DNA of 64,000 nucleotides from Pseudopithomyces maydicus. Taxonomy: Eukaryota > Ascomycota > Dothideomycetes > Pleosporales > Didymosphaeriaceae. Position 1 is the first letter of the stretch. The number at the start of each line of letters is the position of its first letter. Shown here piece after piece: positions 33,104 through 44,358 of the stretch. Both the position numbers and the translations under genes were made by a program. The DNA lies in NCBI GenBank assembly GCA_026873275.1, contig JANTUC010000015.1, forward strand, positions 1,395,290 to 1,459,289. Reading direction: 5' to 3'. The notes beneath the pieces were generated by a model. That model was not told where the DNA came from. It saw only the letters and a list, made by a program, of their open reading frames with translations, and ran no database searches.

Positions 33104-34534
33104 ATGTATAGAAGTTGGGGCAGCGTTGTAACAGTTGGACTGCTCGCATTGGGCTCCAATGCATCCCCCCTGTACGCAATCCACCGTCTCGCTGATCCTC
33201 TGATCAAAGTAACGCTGACAAAGATTAGCACTCCATACAAGAGAGCACCTTCTTTTGACTACAGCGGCTCTAAGGTGCGTGGTGTGAACACTGGCGGTTG
33301 GTTCGTCCTGGAGCCGTGGATCACACCAAGCATGTTCGAAGGCAATGGTGCAGTGGACGAATATACTTTGACCCAAGAGCTGGGCGCCGATGCGGCGAAG
33401 AGCAAGCTCCAGCAGCATTGGAATTCATGGATCACACAAGACGACTTCAACCAAATGGCCAAGGCGGGTTTGAACCACGTTCGAATCCCCATCGGCTACT
33501 GGAGCGTCATCCGAAGAGACGGGGAGCCATACGTGCAAGGCGCATATGAAGTCCTGGGGAAGGCGCTCGACTGGGCGCAGGCGGCCGGCCTCAAGGTCAT
33601 GATTGACCTCCACGGTGCACCTGGGTCCCAGAACGGCTTCGACAACTCTGGGCGGTATGGAAACATTCAATGGACTCAAGGAGATACGGTTTCGCATACG
33701 ACAAAGGTGTTGAACAAGATCCGCGATGACCATGCCTCGCATCCTGCCGTCTCGGCAATCGAGCTTTTGAACGAGCCCATGGGACCTAACCTCGATATGA
33801 GCACGGTTCGACAGTTTTACATGGACGGATGGGGTAACCTTCGCGACTCGAAGGTGGCCGTCACATTCCACGAAGCCTTCGAGGGTGTGTCGGCTTGGAA
33901 CGATTGGGGTCAGGGCATGGCCAACCTCTTACTTGATACGTGAGTAGCGACCAGGTGTGACTCGAAAGGTAGATGTGTTGCTAACGCCATCCTACTTAGC
34001 CATCACTACGAAGTGTTCAACGTTGACCAGCTCGCCATGAGCCCCGACGACCACATCAAGTCAGCATGCGACTTTGGTGGTCAGATGGCTGCTTCTCCAC
34101 ACAACACCATCTCAGGAGAATGGACCGGCGGCATCACAGACTGTGCAAAGTGGTTGAACGGCAAGAACAAGGGCGCACGGTACGACGGCACATTCCAGAA
34201 CGCGAACAAGATTGGCAGCTGCGCGGGTAAATCCTCCGGCAGCGTGGCGAACCTGTCGTCGGACGACAAATACAACATTGGGCGATACATCGAGGCACAG
34301 CTCGAGGGTTATGAAAAGGCGGCGGGCTGGATCTTCTGGACGTGGAAGACGGAAGGGGCCCCTGAGTGGGACATGCAGGATCTGCTCAAGAACGGGCTGT
34401 TTCCCAATCCGGTAAACGAGGCATCGGCGCGAAAGTGTAAGTCGATCCTGATGGACGCGATGCTGGTGCTAGAGGACGGCGGGGCGCCACCTGCTGAAAT
34501 ATGCACCACGATGCTATGGATAGAACGGTACTGA
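33104..34534 (+). CDS. secreted exo-beta-1,3-glucanase (GH5)
   Basis: Exon 1 is 33104-33939 and exon 2 is 34000-34534, with a 60-nt intron (gtgagt, branch gctaac), giving 456 aa in clean frame. A signal peptide of about 21 residues precedes the mature enzyme. The GH5 landmarks are RGVNTGGWFVLEPWITPSMF, HVRIPIGYWSV, the proton donor Glu224 in LLNEPMGP, HHYEVFN, and the nucleophile Glu319 in SGEWTGGITDCAKW. This is the Exg1-type glucan 1,3-beta-glucosidase family that trims cell-wall beta-1,3-glucan. The family normally ends soon after PxP....C; here the frame carries about 25 extra residues, and a gtaagt directly after the Cys codon (34437) may mark an unrecognised terminal intron. The 3' end is thus uncertain. 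Confidence 0.93.
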
Positions 34535-36110
34535 CAGAGTGACAGATGCTGGAATCTGCGGCTAAGCAAAGCAAAGCAAAGCAATATTGTGCAATATCGA
34601 ATTATCGGTTGCCTTTGCAGCTGCGCCGTTGGCGCACATGGGCGGCACTTTCCTGTCCCAACATACATACATTCGCTCACCTCCGCTACCCTTCTCAGCC
34701 CACCGTAACGATTTTGACGAATCTTCTTGACTGGATACCCCTTGGCGCTCGCTAAGCCGGCACTTGCCCTTTGGCCCCCAGCACTGGTGTACATGTAGTG
34801 TGTGTAGTAGTGTTTGCGCGCAGGTTGCTGCCTTGCGCGCACACCGGTCGTACGCGGTGCAGGATGCCTCTTTTTGCTACTCGTACTGTTGTTGTTAAAT
34901 TATAGTCAATGGCATTGTCACATGTACATAGCGAAGGAAGATGAAAGCTGGGCCGCAATGTACAGCCGCTACAGCGTCGGTCGATGATCTCAGCAAGTGC
35001 ATTGCGCGTGAAATTGAATGTGCGGCCTGAGTGCGGTCATGGATCACGCACGGCCAAGCAGCGGGCAGTGCGCAGGCGACGAGGGCAATCTCGCATGCCC
35101 CTTCCGACTTGGCCCCGCATGATGCCCAGCATCGCTGTTGCGGTCTCGAGCTTAGCAGGTCCGCAGCTCCGGCTGACAAGTGGTGTGGCGCGGCCACTCA
35201 CGGGCGGCAGCGACATGGCGCGCACGGGGTGGTGATGTGGTGATGCTCTCGGTCGGCGGTATCGATAGGGCAGCGATTCGTGCGACGCAGGTGCTTGGTA
35301 CAGATTGTTTTGTTTTGTCCGACGGCGCCGCGGTAGGTCAGCAGCCCTGGTGCGAATCCGGGGGTTCAAACAGCTGGCCCCGCGAACGGAGTATGAACGA
35401 ATCTGCGGTTGTTTCGAACTGGCCAAGATGCGCTTCGCAATGCTTTTTTCTTGCGCGGCTTGTTCTTGTGTATATTGCACTATTGCACAGTATTGATTGG
35501 GGCTTGGGAGGGGGCGTTTCCAGTCGCGCCGCCAGCGCGAACCAAGGCGGCGGGCAAGCGACCAGCGTCGAGCCGGTGGGAGGTGGCATCGACTACCGGT
35601 CAGGCTGGCCAGGCTACTCAGGCTGGTGAATGGATGCATGGCTATTCCTGGAAATTAGACGTGCCAGCCCCAGTGCGAAATTGCAAGCCTGGAAAGGCCG
35701 AAATCACGCTCCTGAAGGCGCAGGAGCGTTGGCAGCGGCGCGGGCGCTGATTGGGCACGCGCCCCGCGTCTAACCGGTAAGCAACTGGCGCGGGTCCGCG
35801 CCATGGCCGCTATTGGCAGGCGCCGGCCCAACTACTGCAGGAACAATGGAATCGCCCTGGCGCATTGGCTCCTCCGCGCAGGGATCCTGGACGCAGACGC
35901 CCAAGGCCCCCATCTCAAATATATACAACACCTGCTCACTGCCCCCTTCGCTTCTCGTCTTTCGCTCTCACCTCCGTCAATCAGCAAAGCCTCAACACGA
36001 AGATTCGCTCTTCAGCCGTTCTTTACAACCCCGACGCTCTTTACATTTAATAACTGTGTCCCACCCCGAGTCATTCCGACTAATAATCCAAAACACCAAC
36101 AACCGTCGCC
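34535..36110. promoter_or_regulatory. 1.6-kb upstream region of the GPI-protein gene
   Basis: GC-rich up to about 35850, with no recognisable gene, then a TATA-like stretch and C/T-rich leader. The GCAAA repeat run (gcaaagcaaagcaaagcaa) near 34565-34583 is the only simple repeat noticed. Confidence 0.35.
35918..35926 (+). promoter_or_regulatory. TATA-like element of the GPI-protein gene
   Basis: AATATATAC about 185 bp upstream of ATG 36111, followed by a long CT-rich leader typical of highly expressed fungal wall-protein genes. Confidence 0.45.
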
Positions 36111-37017
36111 ATGTTCACCCAGGTCTCCATCGCTGCCCTCTTCGCCGGCCTCGCCGCTGCCTACCACGCCCCCACTGAGAAGGGTGGCAACGCCATCACC
36201 GCTCCTCTGCTCGAGGTGAGTAATTGCTGCTACTACTACCACTGCACCTTCTGTCGCGCCTTTGATCGCGGCTTCCTTCGTGACATCCCTCGTGACATCC
36301 CCCGTGACATCCATCCCGCCTTCCCTCTCAAACCACCCCGCTAACATACTCCTCCCAGTCCATCCCCGCTGGCAAGCCCTTCACCATCACCTGGACTGCT
36401 GACTCGCCCAACCCGGTCTCCCTGATCCTCCTCAAGGGCGAGTCTGGTCTCGGCCAGGTCGACTCCGTCATCGTTGAGGGTATCGCCAACACTGGCAGCT
36501 ACACCTGGACTCCCTCCACCTCCCTCGAGGGCACTGACGGCCCCCACGGCTGGGGAATCCAGCTCATCGATGACGTCGATGGCCACTACCAGTACTCCAC
36601 TCAGTTCGGTATCCAGAACGCGGCCCCCGTAGAGGAGTCCAGCACCGCCGTTGAGGCCACCCCCACTCCCTCTGCTACCGCTGTCGAGGCCTCCAAGGAC
36701 GGTTACCCCGTCGAGACCCCCGCTGTCTCCTCCAGCGCCTACGAGGTTCCCCCTCCCGTCGAGAGCTCCACCGACTGCACCACTACCACCACCATCTACG
36801 TTCCTCCCCCGGTCGGCACCGCTCCTTCCAGCGGCGCTCCCCCGCCAGCGTCATCAAGCCCACTGGCCCCATGACCGTCCCTGAGTCCCTCAAGACCACC
36901 GCCACCGGCTACCCCGTCCCTTCGGCCACTCCCTCCCAGTACGATGGCGCTGCCTCTGGCTTCCAGGCCGGTGTCGGCCTCGTCGGTGCCGTCGCGGCTT
37001 TCGTCGCCATGTTGTAA
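36111..37017 (+). CDS. Kre9/Knh1-like GPI-anchored cell-wall protein, frame broken at a C run
   Basis: Exon 1 is 36111-36215 and exon 2 is 36359-37017, with a 143-nt intron carrying an internal repeat. The signal peptide (FTQVSIAALFAGLAAA) is followed by the Kre9/Knh1-like N-terminal domain of about 100 residues (GKPFTITWTADSPNPVSLIL, GSYTWTPSTSLEG, YGIQL-type strand), then a Ser/Thr/Pro/Val-rich stalk with repeated VESS/VEAT words. The end is a small-residue omega region (GAASG) and a hydrophobic GPI-addition tail (FQAGVGLVGAVAAFVAML). Frame is lost at five C (36839-36843); a sixth restores the stalk and GPI tail and a 254-aa protein. Codon use is strongly C-biased, which suggests high expression. 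A role at the wall or plasma membrane is expected. Confidence 0.88.
36279..36312 (+). repeat. 12-bp tandem repeat inside an intron
   Basis: Three copies of CGTGACATCC at 36279, 36291 and 36303, with a 12-bp period, within the first intron of the GPI-protein gene. Confidence 0.8.
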
Positions 37018-38279
37018 ATTCCTTCGACCTTTTAAGATTGGATCTAATCTTTTCTTCGGGTTCTGGGTTTCCTTTACGCATGCATGACTCTGTCTTCTTT
37101 TCTTCCGGTGTTTTTCAATGAGATACCATATTTTTTGTGCGCTTGAAGTTTTCTTGGACTGTCTCTGCTACATAGATGTCTCCGGTGGGCGTGTGTTTTT
37201 GCTAAAGCGCAGTGGTTAATTTGCATGGCATCGCATCGGTCGCAAAGTGTCAAAATATTCTTTCTGCGGAGAGTAAAGATCGAGAAGCTCGTGGGATCTA
37301 ATGAGATCAGTATATACCCCCTGCAATTTTCTTTTTCTCTTTTTGATTTTCGGCTTTGTGATGTTGTGTGATGTTGTGTGATGTTCTTGTGATATCATCT
37401 TCGTGCTATTTCCCCTGGTGTACCTATGTCGTGTGACGGGCAGCCACGTTCGCTGTTGTACACGTTTCCCTCGCTCGTGCGATCCGGTCGAGCGTCACGG
37501 CCTGTTGGAGATTATGCTGTGTATCCACCACGTCGCACGACATTTCCCAGGGAAAGAGCCGAGTTGCACAATGAATCGGTACGATCATCACATTACACTA
37601 GACACTTGACGCCGCCATCTGAACGTCTATACATGGAGACTGCCTAAGGGCCTGAGCATGTCGCATAAATTATTGGTACTGACCCGTCCCAACCCCTAGC
37701 TTCTATGCATACACCGTACACTCGCACAACCCCCTCGTCTGCCAACGACCTTGATTACAAATATACAATTCTACAGACATACGCCTACCATACCGCTTTC
37801 TTTAATCACCATCCCATTCATAAAGCGCTGCGTCAGAAATACCATCGCAAACTACCTCACGCTAGCTCCTTCGGCACCCAGCCCTGTATCCACGCAACCA
37901 ATCAGTGTGGCCCCTTGAGACCATCGAAACAACCTCACATCATGTGTGGAGCAAGGTAATATATATTACGGGCGTACGTGCGTGGTGGGGTATACATACA
38001 TTCACGACTGCTTCAGGGATGAGTGTAGAGGGGGGCGTACGATTGGAGTGGAGGGAAGGCTTCGGATCGGACCGGCGTGCGAGGGTCGCTGTAGGTTGGA
38101 GAGCAGGATACAGTGGGGAAAGCGACAAGCGGGACCACATCCAATGGTATGGGATAGGTATGTGTTGGAGTGGTTGTAGATCGGGGTATAAAAAGGGAGG
38201 GAGGGTGTGGGAATGAAATCTTAATTCCTTACCTTTCTTTTTCTATTCATCGAGTTTTTGTGAAGAGAATCAGTTCACC
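37018..38279. other. intergenic region
   Basis: About 1.26 kb. T-rich terminator-like DNA follows the GPI gene; a 10-bp repeat (ATGTTGTGTG, two exact copies at 37361 and 37371 plus degenerate flanks) lies near 37355-37390. The last 100 nt hold the DJ-1 gene promoter. No gene recognised. Confidence 0.35.
38187..38194 (+). promoter_or_regulatory. TATA box of the DJ-1/PfpI gene
   Basis: TATAAAAA 86-93 bp before ATG 38280, followed by a short T-rich leader. Confidence 0.6.
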
Positions 38280-39302
38280 ATGATCTCGAAATATATCACG
38301 CCAGTGCTCTTCGCTGCGATGTCTCTCCTGCATGAAGGACATGCTCAAGTGCACGATATCAAAGCTAACCTTTCTATCGGATGGGTAATCTTTTCTCTTC
38401 GATGGTGGTATACGCCCAAGCTAAATCCCAAGCAGATCGTCTACCCAGGCTTCACCCCTCTCGACATCTTCGGCCCACGTTAGTTTCTCTCTCCCTTCCC
38501 CCTCCCTTCCTACACCTCTGTCCCCCTCCCCCAGCCCCCTTCTAACCCTTCCATCCAGTCGAACAACTCTACCACGCCTCTTCCCAAGTCAACATGACCC
38601 TCTCCACCATCTCCTTCTCCGCCGGCCCCGTCTCCGCGCGCCCTCCCCGCCCCCTCTCCGTCTATCCGGACCCCCAAATCATCGACCCCATCCACAAACT
38701 CAACCCCACCATCCTCGCCACCCACTCCTTCGACACCGCTCCCCCAATCGACATCCTCATCGTCCCCGGCGGCGCCGGCCAATTCCTCCTCGACAACGAA
38801 AACAACCGCACCATGGAAGCCTTCATCGCGTCCCGCTTCGACGCCGCCCAGTACGTGCTGTCCGTGTGCGTGGGGGCGACGGCGCTGGCGCGAGCGGGTG
38901 TGTTGAAAGGCCGCCGCGCAACGACGAACAAGGCGGCGTGGAAGTGGGCGACGGATGAGCGGCATGGGGAGGGGATAGAGTGGGTGCCGAGTGCGAGGTG
39001 GGTGGTTGATGGGAAGGTGTGGACGAGCTCTGGGGTTGCTGCGGGCATGGATATGATGTGGGCGTTTATGGGGCATTATTATGGGGAGGCGTTGGCGAAT
39101 GACACGGTGAATGCGATTGAGTATACGCCGCATGTGGATCCGCATTGGGATGCGTTTGCCGTGGTGCATGATGTGAGTGCATATACATACACGCATATAT
39201 GTGTATACCCATTGATGAGAAGAGAGAGACTAATAGGAGCAGGTCCCGGGTGCGGATAGAAATCGGTCGCTGACAGATTGCGTGAAGCCGGTTGGGTATT
39301 AG
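38280..39302 (+). CDS. secreted DJ-1/PfpI superfamily protein (isonitrile-hydratase-like)
   Basis: Four exons (38280-38384, 38436-38478, 38559-39172, 39243-39302) give 273 aa in clean frame. The N-terminal 23 residues look like a signal peptide (YITPVLFAAMSLLHEGHA). The DJ-1 fold follows: IVYPGFTPLDIFGPLEQLY with the acidic residue of the active site, ILIVPGGAGQFLLDN, the nucleophile elbow YVLSVCVGATALARAGVL with the reactive Cys, RATTNKAAW, and WTSSGVAAGMDMM. Cytosolic relatives include isonitrile hydratases and ThiJ/PfpI proteins. A leader peptide on this fold suggests an extracellular or vacuolar version. Two N-glycosylation sequons (NLS, NMT) lie near the N-terminus. The substrate is unknown. 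Confidence 0.9.
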
Positions 39303-40150
39303 GGGATGGAGAGGGGAGAGCGACAATGGCCGAGCTGCCGATTGAACGGCCAGAGGTAATATGTAGTAAAATCCAATGTGCTAGATTGGTGCAAGATTAG
39401 TTGGAATGTTGCAAACAATGTTTCAAAAGAACTGTGCAGCGAACTGGGGATATTCACCCGAATCTATAATCATCGTATCAACATCGTGAGGACTTGACCA
39501 GATCATATTAACAGGAATCTGTCTAGTGAAGATCCTCTAGAATGAGATTTCCCCCAGAAAACTTCTCGATACCTATCTAGAGCAGAGGGCATGATAGCTA
39601 ACCCCTTTGACCATTGATGATTTTTATTGTGCATATGTCTAGAAATTTAAACGCAGGAGTTGACACTTCGACCTGTATGACTGAAAAACATAGAAAATAA
39701 AAAGCAGTAATGCTTCTCTAAAAAAATCAGCCGACGACAATAATATAGCAGGGCACCTGAGGATGCTTCATTGAACAGCCCATCTGGCGCGGAGGATTCG
39801 AAAATTGGGTAGAGGTAGTTCGGGAACGATGTACTTGCAGGCTGACGCATGGAGCTTCGCGGGTGGCGCAGGCCGGAAAGTCCCGTGCGAGTCGTCTCGT
39901 CTATTGCGCGGCGCTGTGATCCTGTTCTCCTAAGAGTCAGGGCGCGCAATGTATTGCTCTGTATGCTCGTCGACCAGCTCGTATCGACAGCACACTAGAG
40001 TAGCGCTCACCATGAAAAGTGGGGTCCGGAAGCGTACTTCCAGGCAACATTGAATACACACAGGTGTACCATCGCGCGACTCTGACTCTCTTCGCCTCTC
40101 TCTGTCTCCTGCACTTGCAGTTGTGATGATAAGTTCCACTAAATTATAAC
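39303..40150. other. intergenic region
   Basis: About 850 nt, AT-rich at 39360-39760, with no gene recognised. Poly-A/T tracts lie near 39700-39725. Confidence 0.35.
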
Positions 40151-40378
40151 ATGGCGCTCCTCTCCTACGCAAATCTCAAAATTCTCGCGGCAACCCTCAT
40201 AGGCGCGCTCATCGCCTATCGCCTATACTGGGAGCTGACGGAGTGCATGTTTGTAGTTGTGAGGTTGGTGCAGATGTTTGAGATTGAGGGGAGGGATGCG
40301 GAACCGTGGAGGGAGGCGTTGAGTGTGACGTGTTCGGGGCTTGGGGGTTGCAAGGTAGGGTTGACGCCTCGGTGTTGA
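40151..40378 (+). CDS. small putative membrane protein
   Basis: ATG 40151 (aacATGgcgctc) opens a 75-residue frame. Residues 8-28 (LKILAATLIGALIAYRLYW) form one hydrophobic helix, followed by an amphipathic, partly acidic stretch and a Cys/Gly end. No family recognised. Codon use resembles the coding genes of the window more than the AT-rich surroundings, and the start context is good, but a chance ORF is possible. Confidence 0.35.
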   Translation: MALLSYANLKILAATLIGALIAYRLYWELTECMFVVVRLVQMFEIEGRDAEPWREALSVTCSGLGGCKVGLTPRC

Positions 40379-42635
40379 GTAGGGGGAGATGTAGAGACTA
40401 GATACTTCGGACTTTGAATTTATGTTGGACAGTTCGACTTTTTTCTTTCCTTGAATTGAATTGCCTAGGTAAGCTCAGGAGTTACGAGCCTTTGAATTCA
40501 TGGGGTGGGGTAGCTGGAGTGATTATGGCGCACTTTTAGAGCAATTCTATGACACTATAAATTACTGAAAGAATGTACTCCAGCTTTTCAAGACCATTTT
40601 TAAACCCAACGGACCATACTCAACAAGGAACGCTTTGATTGGGTTCTAGCTACTTTTGAGTGATGGAAATATATTGTAGTATCTTAACAAGTCCTATGCA
40701 AATTTAGAATCAAAAGAAATAGACAAATCCATAGTCTTACCAGGCAAAAGTGGAGGTAGGTTACAATATTGAGTTTGGCTATTGAGAAACAGTCGCAAGT
40801 GGTCACTAGGGCCTTTGTGGGTTCGTGATTCCAGCTCTCTACACCTACGTGTAGAACAATCCAGGATACTCTAAACAAAAACTCGCTGCAAAAGGTTGAA
40901 ATATAGCCGCATACTTCTAAGAAATCACACCAGTTACCGAACGATAGAAATTTTGTGTTGTATCGAGACAGTTGCATTCCTACGCTTCCTGGACCTGTTT
41001 CGGAGAACATGTCAAAGCGAATAATCACTTTGTACCTTTGTACAGATAGATGATCGCATACAGTAACGGAAACAATCAGTGCTGCTTAATCGGCTGCTAT
41101 GAGCACCTCACGTCACATAATTATCCAGTATGTCAGGTTTTGTGGAAAAAAAGTCATCGTCGCCCCAAGGTCAGATTACCCCGATCGAAAGTACTTTTCG
41201 AGTAGACAAGAAGCCCTAATCATCGGATGTGGATCGCATAGTACGTGTGTGAAGAGCTGAATAATTATGCAGGCTACAATGACGAAAGGACTCAGCCGCA
41301 TGGCCTGGACGAACGCTTGTCGAGTAAATTGAATCCATTGATCCGGTAATTTCAATACGAATCAGCTCCGTAGCGTTTGATAATACGCATTGTTCAAACT
41401 TCGTGTGTGCGAATCATTAACCGCCTCTACATTCTCCACCATATGCAATCCTAATACGGCCTCAGCTGTAGGGCGTTATGGCGTTTTCAGCTCGAGCAGA
41501 TTAGGTATAGATTGCAGTGGAATTGTGATACTCCTGGATGGCGCTTATCTGCCATTTGATGTTCTCACCACGCACGACAGTGCACATGTGGGTTCCGCTG
41601 TCAGAATGAGAGCTGTATGCGATTGGCCCGAATATCCATTCTACCCGCTATATCACACGCCACAATCCACATCTCATTTTCAATGTTCAACCTTGAAAAA
41701 GCCACCGCGTCACAATTATTGAACCCCGGCGCTCTTGCTGTCTACCCGTCATACAGATGTGCTTCGGTCGCTGAAGCGGACAGCATTGTGGATCGCATTC
41801 GCGCTTGAGGCGTCCTTCGCGGTGTGAGAAGTCGAATAGGGCTCAACGATTAGCTATCGACACACGAGTGAACGTGCGGCGATCAAAACTAAGCTTGTCT
41901 CTCGTAGAATCTAGTTGGGGATTGAACTTCTGCATCTTGTGTACATATGTAGTTGTTGGTTCCCGCCGGCGATCGCTGGTCTTGATACATGTGGCTGCCG
42001 GATGCATCCCGTCTCACGCCACTTTTTATTCAATCATGTTGTGTGTGTATTGGTTTTTCGAAAATGTAGCAGCAGAGGTGGCTGGCCAGATGAAAATGCA
42101 TATAGTTGAAAAAAACTGTCATCCCCTCTTGTGACAATTGAAACTACTCAATCATACAAGCGAAAAGTTTCCAACTGAATCATGATAAACTTCGTATTTT
42201 TGGAAGATCCCCACAGTGCTGCTGGAAATGAAATGTATACTGGTACGCGTGCGCCAAACATCAGGGTGAATTTGCTTCGGTGGCCTCATGGTACTGGCAG
42301 ATGAGACATAAATCCCTCTATATGACCAAAAGATGCGATTCGCATGTTGATACTGTGACGAGATGGACGGTAAGTTACGCGGTACGGTACGGTCCGTTGT
42401 GATGCATCGCGTTGAACACACGAGGGAACGATGACGTGTGGGGCATCTCTAGCGTCGGCATTCCCCCAAATTTCGGCTATGTCGGCTGCTGCCCCGACCG
42501 TCAAACCCCTCCAGTCCGGCATGTGAATGCACACCGCGTAAACCACCGTATAGCCAAAGTAGCATTGACTTGTATCATTACCAAAGAACGCAAACTTAGG
42601 TGCTGGTACTTTAATCAGTACGAATAAACGCGTCA
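40379..42635. other. 2.26-kb gene-poor, AT-richer region
   Basis: No recognisable coding text on either strand. GC drops compared with the first 40 kb. The frames present are short and without domains. Confidence 0.4.
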
Positions 42636-43583
42636 ATGGCGCAGATAGCACGGCGTTTCTTCTCGTGCTCAGCCCGCCGCTTCGGCAAAGCCTCAGCGTC
42701 GGAAGCCTGCTCTGAGATATTCGCTCGATTTGGAGACAAACCTATATCAGTGCGCAAACAGTTACTCGACGCAAACCAACTGCATCTCCTAAGTGTGACC
42801 CTCGGGCGCTCGCCCACTTCAACGCAAGCACCGACAGCTGGGACACCGATACCTCCCGGCTATCATTTGGTATATTTTACCCCATCGATCCTAGAAGATG
42901 AGCTTGGTTTAGACGGAACCGACAAGACAGTGAACCCACTGAGCCCCTTTACACGGAGGATGTGGGCAGGTGGGGAATTGCAATGGACGCAGAACGAATC
43001 ATCGTTGCTGCGCGTTGGACAAGAAGTTCAAGAAACGACCAAATTGCTATCTGCGGAGCCGAAAAAACTTAAATCCGGAGGAGAAATGCTTGTTGTTGGG
43101 GTAGAAAAGGTTTTCGAGAACGATAAAGGCGTTGCACTGGTAGACAAGAGAAGTTGGGTGTTTCAGAAGGAGATTACAAACCCCAAACCTGCGCAACCCC
43201 AACCAGAGAGAAAGCCATATCCCGAGAGTGGGATTTGCAAAGATGTGACACAAACGTATACGTCGTTGTTCCGATTTTCGGCACTGACGTTTAATGCGCA
43301 CAAGATTCATTATCTACCCGAATGGTGTAGAAGTGTTGAAGGGCACCGCGATGCTGTGGTTCACGGGCCGCTCAACTTAATTAATATGCTTGACTTATGG
43401 CGAGACAATTCTGAAGGCGGAAAGGAAGGTGTAGTGCCAAAATCTATCGCGTACAGGGCTATGAGCCCATTGTATGTAGGAGAACAATACCGGATATCTC
43501 TTAAGAAAGCCGAGAAGGTATGGGACACAGAGATCTGGGATGCCTTTGGCAAACAAAGTATGAAAGGCACCATTGTCACTTAG
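42636..43583 (+). CDS. HTD2-type hydroxyacyl-thioester dehydratase (mesaconyl-C4-CoA hydratase-like)
   Basis: Single-exon gene of 315 aa. The N-terminus (AQIARRFFSCSARRFGKAS) is basic and Ser-rich, a likely mitochondrial presequence. The body matches the fungal HTD2/FAS1-MaoC-like N-terminal family: GYHLVYFTPSILEDELG, DGTDKTVNPLSPFTRRMWAGGEL, then the second hot-dog region with LFRFSALTFNAHKIHYLPEW and the VVHGPLNLINMLDLW strand. In yeast, Htd2 performs the 3-hydroxyacyl dehydration step of mitochondrial type II fatty-acid synthesis, feeding lipoate production; bacterial relatives hydrate mesaconyl-C4-CoA. Which role applies is open. The usual acid pair of the hot-dog site is represented by the Asn-Ala-His-x-Ile-His segment. 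No introns. Confidence 0.82.
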   Translation: MAQIARRFFSCSARRFGKASASEACSEIFARFGDKPISVRKQLLDANQLHLLSVTLGRSPTSTQAPTAGTPIPPGYHLVYFTPSILEDELGLDGTDKTVNPLSPFTRRMWAGGELQWTQNESSLLRVGQEVQETTKLLSAEPKKLKSGGEMLVVGVEKVFENDKGVALVDKRSWVFQKEITNPKPAQPQPERKPYPESGICKDVTQTYTSLFRFSALTFNAHKIHYLPEWCRSVEGHRDAVVHGPLNLINMLDLWRDNSEGGKEGVVPKSIAYRAMSPLYVGEQYRISLKKAEKVWDTEIWDAFGKQSMKGTIVT

Positions 43584-44358
43584 ATTTTGAACTACGCAGA
43601 TATTTAACATTAAGTAAGCATCTTGATGTGAGTTTGGAAGATGAGAGACCTCACTAGCGCTCTAACCCCCAAAAGCGAAGTCAGTGTCAGTATGCGAGAG
43701 TAGAAACTGGTTCGACCTACCTGCCGTCAAAGACTAAGAATGATTGCTCGAGCAGTTGCGAAGGCATCGGCTTTTAAGACGTTGATGGGTTGCTGTCTAC
43801 TTTGTTCATGCATTGTACTATCGAAAATAGGGTTCCAGATGACCATGTAGAGGGCCATGTTTTGTAGCAAATATGATAGTACGGACGAATCATTCAAACC
43901 GAAGTGATTGTTTCTCGCACATCGTCTCTCCAACTTTCCTTGAGGAATGGTTATCTCCGCTCGACCATACTAGGAACCGAGTGCCGTAACCGTGGGCGTT
44001 TGTGTGCTAGGAGCGTAGGAGCCGGATGCCCAATAACGCATCTGAAAGAAGCCGATTCTCCTAAAAGGACAGCCACCTCTTCTTCCTCTTCTTCCTCTTC
44101 CTCTGAATTCAACTTGTTCATCATTCTAGTGGATGGTTTCCAGATTTTGAATACCAGTTCCTTGAAGTCAGACTTGTCTTCGGAAGTTTGGCCTGGTGAA
44201 GGGTGCTGACATCTACTTCTATCGAGCTCTGGACGTGAGCCATCAATGTAGGATGCAGCCGCCTCAGCTATCAAATAATCCTGTGAAGTCTCAAGTCTTA
44301 ATGGTGAGCTATGACCTATTAGTACTAGATGCTCGAACCTCAATGTTGAATTCAAAGC
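43584..44358. other. intergenic with CTT/CCT microsatellite
   Basis: No intact gene. A pyrimidine microsatellite (tcttcttcctcttcttcctc) lies at about 44075-44105. Downstream of the zinc-cluster relic on the minus strand, this region may hold its decayed remainder. Confidence 0.35.

Noticed and set aside
35345..35385. tRNA-like TPsiC word (gggttcaaac)
   Set aside because: No matching acceptor stem or anticodon arm could be built around it; no tRNA gene supported anywhere in the window.
35180..35629. 149-codon frame upstream of the GPI-protein gene
   Set aside because: No domain text, GC-rich spacer, and overlaps equally long frames on the other strand.
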